Notes under the pieces: model-generated
What the model was told of the DNA's origin: nothing
Seen by the model: only the letters and a program-made list of their open reading frames with translations
Database searches by the model: none
Part shown: piece by piece, positions 1 through 10,500 of the stretch
How the letters are laid out: every line of letters starts with the position of its first letter
Numbering within the stretch: the first letter of the stretch is position 1
Position numbers and translations under genes: made by a program
Origin: SB11 sp035906255
GTDB taxonomy: Bacteria; Bacteroidota; Bacteroidia; UBA8524
Reading direction: 5' to 3'
Length of the DNA: 64,000 nt
Assembly (NCBI GenBank): GCA_035906255.1
Contig: JAMIFM010000018.1
Location: 201,694 to 265,693, forward strand

Positions 1-618
1 TTTAGTAAGTACTATTATTTAACAGGAGCGCAAGAGCAATTTGAGCATACGCAGAAGTACATTATGGAGCAGATAAATACCGTTACCGGGTTTAAGATGT
101 TTGAGTGTACCATATTCTATTTCATTTTTATGTCGGTGCTTAGTAAGGTTGATATTTGGAACCGCTCAGCATTGTCGTCGCAAATCACACAGTTACTATC
201 GCAGGAAAAACTGGAGTACTTTAGCAACACTATGAAAAACTACTTTTACTACCTGATGGCGGTAAAAGAGTTTTATATCAGCGATTACAATAAAAGCTCA
301 GCCATGCTGCTTAAATCGCGTAAGTATTTCAACAGTCTTAATAACAATACTTGCTGGATAGCGGTTGAAAACGTAATCCTTAATATATACAACTATACCC
401 AAACGGGTGATTATGCATTGATAAACTCTGAACTGGGTTTGCTTACACGGGTTATATCACGTTTTAACTTTGAAGATGCTTATGTGAAACCCATTAAAGA
501 AGTAATCAAAATTACTAAGCAACACCTTGCTAATAAAGACTTCTCAGGGTATAATGCAGAGTTGGAACGTATTAAAAGCATCAACAACCAACAGCTATAT
601 AAGCTGATAAGGTTTTAA
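1..618 (+). CDS. Unrecognised protein, C-terminal part (5' end outside window)
   Basis: The frame is open from the first base, so the visible 205 codons are the C-terminal part of a longer protein; the ATG at 64 is probably internal. I do not recognise a family. The product looks helical and soluble, with no signal peptide or membrane segment in view. It resembles the C-terminal part of the minus-strand gene at 38678-40096: both share a stretch like YYLMAVKEFY / YYLLAVKEYY, then a serine/leucine/lysine-rich helix (SAMLLKSRKYF / SSLLLKGRNCS), then a conserved W-I and a pattern ending LLTR / LLRR. The two are therefore probable paralogues. The helical repeat-like texture might suit a TPR-like fold, but this is a guess. 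A strong terminator follows 48 bp after the stop. Confidence 0.75.
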   Translation, partial: FSKYYYLTGAQEQFEHTQKYIMEQINTVTGFKMFECTIFYFIFMSVLSKVDIWNRSALSSQITQLLSQEKLEYFSNTMKNYFYYLMAVKEFYISDYNKSSAMLLKSRKYFNSLNNNTCWIAVENVILNIYNYTQTGDYALINSELGLLTRVISRFNFEDAYVKPIKEVIKITKQHLANKDFSGYNAELERIKSINNQQLYKLIRF

Positions 619-665
619 GAAATAGCGGACACTATGTCCATAAATACAAGTATTTAAGAGAATAT

Positions 666-699
666 AGCCCTGTAGCTTAAATGCCTACAGGGCTTTTTT
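666..699 (+). terminator. Rho-independent terminator after the left-edge gene
   Basis: A perfect 10-bp stem (AGCCCTGTAG at 666-675 with CTACAGGGCT at 685-694) with a 9-nt loop runs into six T residues. It ends the transcript of the left-edge gene and isolates it from the adhesin cluster. Confidence 0.9.
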
Positions 700-890
700 C
701 ATTTTGGTCGTTTCTTTCACGGTCAATATTAAGAAAACCTTTATTGTATTTAATGTGGGTGTTAAAGTCTAAAAATAATCCACCAATCAGCACTCTTTAA
801 GTCGTTAAAACAAAATGTGTTTTAGTTTTAAAATATTGATAATCAGATTTTATGCTACAAAATAACGCCTGTATCAGGTTTTAGGTGCCA

Positions 891-911
891 ACCCATTTCT
901 AAAAAATGGGT
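891..911. other. Short hairpin upstream of the adhesin cluster
   Basis: ACCCATTT (891-898) and AAATGGGT (904-911) form a perfect 8-bp stem with a 5-nt loop, about 50 bp upstream of the -7 box at 963. There is no T-run, so it is not a standard terminator. It could be an operator, or it could be chance. The rest of 700-890 is AT-rich and shows nothing I can name. Confidence 0.3.
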
Positions 912-941
912 AGCGTTCTTACACCGTAACCATTGCATAAC

Positions 942-970
942 TTTTACGCTACACACCCTCTCTACTTTTG
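942..970 (+). promoter_or_regulatory. Bacteroidota promoter of the adhesin cluster
   Basis: TACTTTTG at 963-970 matches the Bacteroidota -7 consensus TAnnTTTG. A weak T-rich -33 region lies at 942-945. Transcription would start near 977, giving a short leader before the ATG at 993. This rules out the longer frame beginning with TTG at 933. No other promoter-like site was found in the short gaps between the next six genes. Confidence 0.6.
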
Positions 971-992
971 TCGGGCAAAATTTTTTGAAATC

Positions 993-3900
993 ATGTATAA
1001 AGGTTTTTACAAATCGTTGTTTGTTGTTCTGATACTGTTTTTAGCTACTCTGGCAAAAGGTCAGAATAACTTGGCTGTGACTAACGTATTGTATCCCACA
1101 ACAGCCCTTAACTGTACTAATGCCCCCCGCACCGATAGCGTTGTTGTACGCGTAGCCAATGTAACAGGTGCTGCAATTACCAACTTTGATATATCGTATA
1201 GCCTTAACGGAGGTTCGGTAGTAACTGAAACATATACTGGTGCCGCCATTGGCACTGGAGGTTCTGTTAATTATACATTTGCCACAAAGCTAAATACGCT
1301 TAATGGTGGTGTAAATACATTAAAAGCATACACCAGTCTTATAGGTGATCCAACAAGGATAAACGATACGGTAGTATTTACGTATGTCCCTAAAATTTCA
1401 GGCTTTCCTTACTTTGAGAGCTTTGAAAGTAACAATGGCGGGTTTACTGCCGGAGGTACCAACTCAACTTGGACTTGGGGTGCAAGGAATAAGCCCAACA
1501 CCGGCCAATCGGCACATGGTGTAAATAGTTGGACAAACGGTGGCCTTACCGGTTACTATGCCAATAGTGATGTGTCTTATTTAACATCACCTTGCTACGA
1601 CTTCACAAACCTTAAAACCCCGTATATAGCCTTTCAATTTGTAGTTGAGGTGGAGTATAGCTGGGAAGTTGTTACCATGCAATACTCTACTAACGGCGGA
1701 GGCTCATGGGCAAACTTAGGTTCAAATGCTGATGCTGATAACTGCGAAACAAAAAACTGGTTTAACCTTGGCGGCTGGAGCGGTAACGCTCGTTCATACC
1801 CTTGCGGAAGCTGGGGAAGCGGCTGCGGCGGCAGAGGATATTGCGGCGGTTGGGCCGAAGCAAAGCGTTGCCTTAATATGTTGGCAGGCCAGCCCAGCGT
1901 AATGTTCCGCTGGGCATTTACTTCAACAGGCTCGCAATGTACTGCCGAAGGTTTTGCCCTTGATTCATTAGTAATAGGTGAAGCACCCGCACTAAGTCCG
2001 TTAAGCGTTACTGCCCCCGATACCATTTGTCAAAATGCACCTGCGTTTTTCAATACATCATTATCAAGCTGCTACAAAAACCCGCGTTGGGATTTTGGCG
2101 ACGGTTCTCCGATATTAAGAACTATGGTAGCCGCGCATGCTTTTAGAAATGCGGGCACCTATAAAGTAGCCTTTATGGTTGATGGACTTTGCGGTAAAGT
2201 AGATACTGTTTTTAAGCAAATAACCATTTTACCTGCGCCACCTACAATCATAACTGGTCTTTCAAATAAAATCTGCCAATCAGGTTCAATTGTAAACCTT
2301 ACAGGTACACCTGTTGGTGGTACTTTTTATGTTGACGGTACTCAACAAAACACTATTGACCCTTCAACTTTCTCATTAGGCAGGCACTATGTAGTATATA
2401 GATATACTGATACAGCTTTAGGCGGTTGTACTGCTACAGATACGGTTGATTTTACCATATATATGCCTACCGCCACAATTGACAATTTGGGAGGACAGTA
2501 TTGTCCTGCGGCTCCGGCTTTCAAGTTAAAAGGAACACCCGCAGGCGGTATATTTACTATAAACGGTACACAAGATTCAATTTTTAATCCCGCCACGTTA
2601 GGATTAGGTACACACACCGTTGTTTATGCTTATACAGACTCAATCGGTTGTCCTGCAAGCGATAGCAAAAACAGTGATGTAAACAACACACTTGTAGTTA
2701 CGCTTGGCGGTATGAATAGTTTTTATTGTGCGGGTGAACCTGAAATTGCTTTAACAGGAACACCGACAGGAGGTATTTTTTATGTAAACGGTGTAGTTGA
2801 TACCAAATACAACCCCGCTGCATTAGCTGCTCGGGCAGGTATAGATACGGTTGTATATTATTATAGTGACGGTGCTTGTGCAAATGCTGATACTGCTACA
2901 GTTGATGTAATTAAAAATAATCCCAACATTACAGGTTTAAATGCCGTGTATTGCTACGATGCAGCAACGGTAAACCTAACAGCAAACCCTGCGGGCGGTA
3001 TATTTACTCTTGACGGTAACCCAGTATTTAATATCAACCCAAAAACAATTGCAACGGGTGCACACAGGTTGGTATATACCTACCAAGACCCTGTGTATAG
3101 CTGTATAGATTCTGCCGTTGGCAGCTTTACTATTGATAAGCCTTCGGCCAATATCACCGGCTTAAATGCAAGCTATTGTATTGATGCTGCACAAGTAACC
3201 TTAGCTGCTTCACCTACAGGCGGTAACTTTACATTGGATAATACCGCAGCTACGCAGTTTATCCCTGCAATAGCAGGTTTAGGAAACCATAGGGTAATAT
3301 ATACCTATACTAATACCAACAATTGCAGCACAAAAGATACTCAAGATTTTGTGGTGGTAGGTTTACCAAACCCACAAATTGTAGGGCTTACTAAAAACCT
3401 GTGCTTCAACAGCAATCCCATTTCTATTACCACCAACCCCACAGGCGGTGCAATAACCATTAATGGTTTACCTGTATCGGGCAATACTTTCGATCCGTCA
3501 ATATATACCGCAGGAAAACACCATGTAATTGAATACACTTTTGTTGATTTTGTGTACGGTTGCGTAAACAAGGTAAAAGACTCTGTATTTGTTGGCACAC
3601 CTCCTCCGGTGGCTATTAATGGTCTTAACACCCAGTATTGCAGTTCTGATGATTTGATTCAGCTTTCAGGTACTCCAATGGGCGGACAGTTTACTGTTAA
3701 CGGTTCTAACGCCAACTCATTTAGCCCTAAAACATTGGGTGCAGGCTCGCACACAGTTAAATACAGCTATACAGATGCTAACGGCTGCTACAACGAGATT
3801 GACCAATTGGTGGATGTGATTACCAACCCCGGTGATACTATTTTCCCCGGTCCGGTTATTAATATATGCAGGGGCGAAAAAGTGACCCTTAATGTAAGCG

Positions 3901-4541
3901 GCTCGTTACCCGGTATATGGAGTACTAACGAAACTACTCCCGCTATTACCGTACAACCTTCTACCAACTCATCGTATTGGTTTAAGGTAACTGATTGCGC
4001 TAACTATGCTGATACTGTGCAAGTATTGGTGAACAATAACCCCGATGCTGATTTTGATTTCACTCCCCAGCAAGGTTTTGTGCCCTTGGATATTATCGCT
4101 ACCAATAAAACACTAAACATCAGCTCGTTTAAATGGATTGTTGAAAGCAAAGAATCTGTAGATAATCCTCTAAAACACACGTTTGAAACTCCCGGTCAGT
4201 TTAAAGTTACCCTTACTGTGGTGAACGATAAAGGCTGTGTAGATACAGTTGAAAAAATGGTAACTGTGTATGAGGGGATAACCATCCCTAACGTATTCTC
4301 ACCTGAAGGTGACGGTGTTAACGACAATTTCGGTCCGATAACCAAAGGAACCTTTACCCAATACAGCTTTAAGATTTTTGACCGCTGGGGCAAAATGATG
4401 TTTGAAGGAAGCAGACCCGAAGACCGTTGGAACGGTGATTTTAACGGAAACCCTGCACCTGCGGGTACATACTTCTACCTGCTGGTTGCTGAAAACCTGA
4501 AACAGTTTAAACTGGAAGGAACAGTAACACTGGTACGATAA
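993..4541 (+). CDS. Large surface protein with SprB-like repeats and type B (CHU_C) T9SS sorting domain
   Basis: A secreted protein of 1182 residues. A signal peptide (hydrophobic core LFVVLILFLATLA, cleaved near AKGQ) starts at 993. This start is preferred to the TTG at 933 because the promoter lies between them. An N-terminal beta-rich region is followed by a MAM/lectin-like domain (about residues 140-330) with a glycine/cysteine-rich loop, and a PKD-like domain near 350-410. Seven repeats of about 70-75 residues follow (about 420-945), each with a Cys near the start, a (T/N)P-x-GG-x-F turn, and an H-x-V-x-Y-x-Y strand. An Ig-like domain, another PKD domain and a gliding-motility-associated C-terminal domain (NVFSPEGDGVND, KIFDRWGKMMFE, GTYFYLL) close it. 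Type B sorting domains send proteins through the T9SS and usually need a PorP/SprF-family partner; one lies at 31475. It is probably an adhesin or gliding-surface protein. Confidence 0.85.
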   Translation: MYKGFYKSLFVVLILFLATLAKGQNNLAVTNVLYPTTALNCTNAPRTDSVVVRVANVTGAAITNFDISYSLNGGSVVTETYTGAAIGTGGSVNYTFATKLNTLNGGVNTLKAYTSLIGDPTRINDTVVFTYVPKISGFPYFESFESNNGGFTAGGTNSTWTWGARNKPNTGQSAHGVNSWTNGGLTGYYANSDVSYLTSPCYDFTNLKTPYIAFQFVVEVEYSWEVVTMQYSTNGGGSWANLGSNADADNCETKNWFNLGGWSGNARSYPCGSWGSGCGGRGYCGGWAEAKRCLNMLAGQPSVMFRWAFTSTGSQCTAEGFALDSLVIGEAPALSPLSVTAPDTICQNAPAFFNTSLSSCYKNPRWDFGDGSPILRTMVAAHAFRNAGTYKVAFMVDGLCGKVDTVFKQITILPAPPTIITGLSNKICQSGSIVNLTGTPVGGTFYVDGTQQNTIDPSTFSLGRHYVVYRYTDTALGGCTATDTVDFTIYMPTATIDNLGGQYCPAAPAFKLKGTPAGGIFTINGTQDSIFNPATLGLGTHTVVYAYTDSIGCPASDSKNSDVNNTLVVTLGGMNSFYCAGEPEIALTGTPTGGIFYVNGVVDTKYNPAALAARAGIDTVVYYYSDGACANADTATVDVIKNNPNITGLNAVYCYDAATVNLTANPAGGIFTLDGNPVFNINPKTIATGAHRLVYTYQDPVYSCIDSAVGSFTIDKPSANITGLNASYCIDAAQVTLAASPTGGNFTLDNTAATQFIPAIAGLGNHRVIYTYTNTNNCSTKDTQDFVVVGLPNPQIVGLTKNLCFNSNPISITTNPTGGAITINGLPVSGNTFDPSIYTAGKHHVIEYTFVDFVYGCVNKVKDSVFVGTPPPVAINGLNTQYCSSDDLIQLSGTPMGGQFTVNGSNANSFSPKTLGAGSHTVKYSYTDANGCYNEIDQLVDVITNPGDTIFPGPVINICRGEKVTLNVSGSLPGIWSTNETTPAITVQPSTNSSYWFKVTDCANYADTVQVLVNNNPDADFDFTPQQGFVPLDIIATNKTLNISSFKWIVESKESVDNPLKHTFETPGQFKVTLTVVNDKGCVDTVEKMVTVYEGITIPNVFSPEGDGVNDNFGPITKGTFTQYSFKIFDRWGKMMFEGSRPEDRWNGDFNGNPAPAGTYFYLLVAENLKQFKLEGTVTLVR

Positions 4542-4578
4542 GCAACAGGAATTATTTAAGGAAGAATAAACGGAATAA

Positions 4579-7500
4579 ATGAAAACGATAAACAAATTGC
4601 TCTGCCTGCTGGCAATGACCGTGCTTGTAACGGTGGCTGCAACCGCGCAGGATTCAAGAGCGTATGATTTTGCAACCGACAAAAAGGGAGATTTACGGAA
4701 AGATGCCAATGGCAATGCCATTGATTTTTCTACTGTAACCTCTTTAATTACTGCCAATACCACCAACCAAAACACACAGGTGTATAACCTGCCTTTTAAT
4801 GTGGTGTTTTTGGGTAAAGTATATAAGCACTTCTTAATAGGAACATCAGGGTATTTGGTATTAGGAAATAATGATAATACTGCCGAGCAGTTTTTGTTTC
4901 CCACTGCCAACGCAAACTCTTTTAAGTTGGGCAATAACGTTTATCGTTTTCAAGGTGTGATTGCCCCTTTTTGGGACATTCAAACAGCCGCTTCGCTTAA
5001 ATATACAGTTACGGGCACTGCTCCTAACCGTGCGTTTGTGGTTGAGTGGGTTTCTTACTTGCCTTCGGCTGCAACTCCTGTAGCCGGTAGCGAAAGCAAC
5101 TACCAAGTGCGTATATACGAAAACGGCGGTGTGGTTGAATATGTATATGGCAAGATGGTTATTCCGTCAACCAATACTACAACAGCCGTAACTGCAACGA
5201 TAGGAATTTCGCGCAACAGTGCATTAACCGATAACAACTTTTTGGTAGTAAATGATTTAGACAGTTTTGATACTGCCCGCACGCTTACTGCTTATACAAC
5301 TTCATTAGATAACTTATATAATAAAGCCGACTCGGGTATTATTGCCCCGCTTACTTATGATAACGACAGCAATGCTCGTCGTTTTGTATTTACACCTGCT
5401 GTGGCTTATGGGCCATCAAACATGATGGCAATCAATGTTACATACGACCAAGCCGTTTTGTATTGGGACGATAATAGCAACGACGAGGTGAGGTTTGAAA
5501 TTGAGAAGAAAGACAAAAACGGTAACTTTAATTATTTTGATAGTACTACCCAAAACATAAACTTTTACTTGGCTGAAGGTTTTTACCCCGGTGAAGAACA
5601 CGTATTTAGGGTAAGGACTTTCAATCAGGGACAATATTCAGCATATAGTAACATTTGTACGGTATCAATACCTCCCGCACAATTGATTGAAGCAGTGGCA
5701 AGCGGTGCATGGTCAAATCCCGCTACATGGTCAACAAATTCAGTTCCCAGCCGCTACGATAGCGTTGTTGTGAGCAACGGTTACGAAGTAATATTGGATG
5801 ATGCGGCAGCAAACGCATACCATTTAATGATTGATAGCGGCGCATTAGTGTATGAAAACACAAGTGCTGCCCGCAAACTAAATGTGCATGGCAATATTTG
5901 GGTAAAAGAGGATGGACGAATTTCAGTTCATACATTGCCAACCAATACCAACACATCAATGGTGTTGGCCGTTCGCGGAGATGTTTATAATAATGGTGTT
6001 ATCGACCTTTATAAAAAGAACGGTACTAAAGAAGAAGCTGCCATACTTACATTTTTTGGTCGCAAAGTTTCTTCATTTGTTACCAATGCTACCGCAATAA
6101 CAAATATTAACTCTCTTTCAGTTGAAAGAACAAGCATTGCTGATTCCGTATATTTTTCTCCAACCGCAGCCACTGTGCGCGGCCATATAACCGATGCTCT
6201 TTCAGGTGCCGGTTTTGTAGAAACCAACAATTGGGTAGGAACGCTTGTAATAGGCGGAAACTATAAACTTGAAAACCGTCTTTTCACAACATTAAACCCC
6301 GTAGTTGGTGATAACGCAGGGGTTGTTTTTGCAAACGACAGTCTTACAGTAGTTGCGCAAAACACCAACATTGCCTTTAGCGGAACCTTTAAAGTACAAA
6401 AGGGTTCTTTATCCTTCGGAACTACTAACAACAACTATTTTAGCGGTTCTTTCGATTTGATTATAGAAGGCGGCACAATGAACCTTTCAGGAAGGTTATC
6501 CAGCCCCAGTGCTACATCGTTTACCCAAACGGGCGGAAAGTTGCGTTTAGCGACAGTTGGTAACAATACCAACGATCCTACTATGGGTTTAACCACCGCT
6601 GTTATTAAAATGTTGGGCGGCGAAATTATTTTGGTAAACCCCGGTATAGTAACAAGTAGGTTAGACTATTATGTGCAGGGTGTAGGTGCTTCTGAATACA
6701 CAGGTACATGGGTAAAACTAACCGATTCTACTACTACTGTAACTGCTGCAAACCCTGAATTTTTAGTGCGCGGTGTGTTCCCTAATCTAATAACCGACAG
6801 CTCTGCAACTTCAACCAAAACAGTGAAGATGCGATTGACTGCATTTGCTAACGTTATGGGCGATTTTATCCATACTGCAAATGATACCCTTAACCTTAGT
6901 GCATACATTTATCTATACGATTCAATTGTAAACAACGGATACATTTATTCGGGTAACACCTCAGGTACAATAGTAGTGGCAGGTAATAACCAAACACTAA
7001 CCGGAAGCGGATATGCAAACCTTGCAAGGATGGATATGTTGCAGGCAGATACTTCTTCTACTTTCACCATCCCTGCTCCCAAAATGATACGTACACTTCT
7101 CCTAAACCTAACAACAGGTACTATTAAAAATGCTAAAAACCTTCAATTAGGCGATAGCATAAATACAATAAATATTGAAGTGAGCAGGATAAGCGGTTCA
7201 AGCCGTTTTATGGGTGCAACGCTGGATACCTTCCCCGAATTATGGAGAGGTAATGCGGCGTACAATATTTCATACATTAACTTAGGTAGAACTTATAATG
7301 CAGGTTTTGAAATTCCTTCAGACAGGAACATCACCAACCTTACAATTAACTCTGATTCTGCCATAGCCATTACCAACGGGTCAGTTAATGTTGCACAAAT
7401 ACTTACTCTAACCAAAGGGGTGTTTGCTGTTGATACAGCTTATAAAATTCGTGTTGCTAACCCTGCTGCTGCGGCAGTTGTGGGTGGAAGCGCCACTGCT

Positions 7501-10500
7501 TATGTTAGGGGTGCTTTGACAAGAAGACTTGAAAAGAAACTTACAGCCGGGGTTTATAGCTTCCCTGTGGGAAATGCCTCATACAGTCCATTATCATTAA
7601 ACACAGTAGTAACTGATACTGCCAATGGCGAAGTAACTGCAAGCTTCCGTAACCAACCTTTAAACTTTACTTTAGGTAAAGGAATTACTACAGTTGATAC
7701 TGCTTTCGGGCATTGGGTGCTTACTGCTGATAGCAACGTAAAAAGCATTGGTTCTTTTGGTTTAAATGTAAACTATAAATTAGCTGATGGGTTTGTGCGT
7801 ACAGCAGCAGGAAAATCAAACTCAATAAATAATGCACCTGCTTTTGATTCAGTAGGAACAAGGCTTAGCCCCATCAGCGTTGCGCTTGCGGCTTCAAAAT
7901 TGAGTTTTGATTCGGCCAACACGGTAATGTTTATTGCGCCTGCCGAATACTTAGGTGATACCATATATAATAATATATACCGAGTAGGTAGGGGATATGA
8001 TTTTGAAAACCTTACTGCCGTATCAAGGAAACTGGCTTCGAGCTATATAGCAGGTAACCCCAAATTCCTTATTACTTCAACCTATGACGACGTAAACGAA
8101 GAATACCCTGTTTTCTTTACCCAGATGCGTTATACGGAAAAAGGCGGTAAAGTACTTATCCGCTTAGATTCTAACGCTTTTGGTATTGTTACAGGAAGTA
8201 AAACAAAAGTGATGAACGCATCGTATGGTATGATTGCCATGTACGGTGCTGATAGCATTGAGTTTGACGGTGCAGGGTATGATATTTTGGGTAACCCTAC
8301 TAATACCCGCGAATGGACTTTTAGAACTGAAACCAACGCTGCAAACGCTTCGGTGTTTATGTTACAGCAAGATGCTCATAACAACATCTTTAATAATCTT
8401 AATATAGTTGCCAATGCTTCGGGTACACAAGGCGGTATCTTTATCAGCAACACCTTCACAGGTGGACAGGGTAACGATGGTGCCATAATCAAAAACAACT
8501 CCTTTACTATCGGTACCGATAGGGTTGCTACATACGGTATAGTTTCAGTAGGTCTTTCAGCCGCTGCAACTAACGATAATGTACAAATAGTAAATAACGA
8601 GTTCTCAAACTTTACAGCAGCACACATTGCCGTTTCAACCAACTCAGGGCCAAATTGGAAAATATCGGGTAACCACTTCTTCCAAAATGATACACGTGCC
8701 CTAACCAGTGCTGTACGCGCTATTGATGTAGTAGCTAATACCACTGCACACGGTTATGAAATATCATACAACTACATTGGCGGTACACAAAAGTTTGCAA
8801 GCGGTGCCATGTGGTCATACGGAGGTACAGCTGCACTTTCATTAATGAACATAACCGTTGGTAACAGTAGCCCCACAGTTATTAAGGGTAACGTAATCAG
8901 GTTATATACCCAATCACAAACAGCTTCTTTCATCGTTAGGGTGATAAGCCTTAACGCAGGTAAGTTCATATTCTCAGGTAATAAAATAGGCGGTAACTTA
9001 TCTAACTATAATGATGCACTTGCCTTAAACAACGGCAACGCGTTGTCTATTCTTTACCTTCCTTCAAGTGTTACTGCAAGTGCCGAAATTACCGATAACG
9101 AATTTTCATACATCCGTCATTCGGGTGTTATAAGTGCCACAAAAGCCTTTAGGGTGATAGACTACCAAGCTGCTGCCCCTGCTTATATAGCCCGTAACGT
9201 ACTGCATGATATACAAGGTTTCAGCAGCCGTATTACAGGTGCACAGGATGCAGGATTTATGGGTGTTTATTTGGCTAATAACTTTAGCAATAACATTGTT
9301 GAGAACAACGAAATGTACTCGTTGTTGAACAACAGTTCAACCGCTACCGGCTTTATTACTTGTATTGGTACTAACGGTGGTAACGGCGATATCCGTAACA
9401 ACAAACTATACAAAGTAAGTCACCAAACTACCTCAGCAAGTGCCGGTACTTTGATGGGAATACACGTTAACGCAGGTACTTGGAACGTATATAACAACCA
9501 AATTTTATTTGCCAACGAAGCATTTGCAAATATGCCCGTGTCGTTGCAAGGTATCCGTTATTACTCAACGGCAACCGTAGCAGGTAAAGTACATAATAAT
9601 ACTATTGTGTTGGGCGGACAAACACGCAGCACCAACTCATACGGTTTGGTACACGGAAGTACTGCCGCAAGGGTTGAGATGTTTAACAACATCGTTATAA
9701 ACAAAAATAACATGACCGGCGGTGCCACCTTTAGGGCTGTCGGTATTCATGCAGCTCCAAGTGCACTGTTTTCAAGTGATTTCAACGTGATTTACACCCC
9801 TGTTGAGGCTAATGCTTTCTACAATGCAAGCAATGCAACAGCATATACTCCCCAAGCATGGAACACGCTTACAGGGCATGAGAAAAATACACTCTTTAAC
9901 ACCATTCCTGCCTTTAGGGATACGTTGGTAGCCAACCTATTGCTTACCCTTGATACCATTAACTGGAAATTGAACGCAGCTGGCCGTGCTACTACTTTTG
10001 TAAACGATTACGAAGGTGATACACGCCATAGCAAACAACCTGATATAGGTGCTGACGAGTTTGGTGCACCAATGTTTATTGCTCCCGTATTTGCGGGCGG
10101 TAATGATACCCTTTGTGCCGGAAACACCCGCACGCTTATAGCCCAAAACCCCAACGCTGGAGGAAGCCTATATTGGTTTAGCCAACCTTATGGCGGAGAT
10201 ACCCTGCATATTGGCGATACGCTATTTACCGATACTATTACTGCAAATACTGCATTTTATGTACAGGTTTCTGATAGTCTTTTGCGCAGCTACCGTGTTG
10301 AAGTGCCTGTAAGGGTAATACCCGTATTAGCACCTAACATAGCTAATCTACCTGTTGATTCGGTATGTAACGGTACATCTTGGACGTTGATTGCCGACTC
10401 TGTGTCAGGTGCTGTTATTAGCTGGTACGATAGTCTTAATGCAGTTACTCCTTTCCACACAGGCCGCAGCTATACTACGCCTGTATTAACAAGCGATACC

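Noticed and set aside
933..992. Longer start (TTG at 933) for the first adhesin
   Set aside because: The -7 box at 963 lies inside it and the signal peptide begins at 993.
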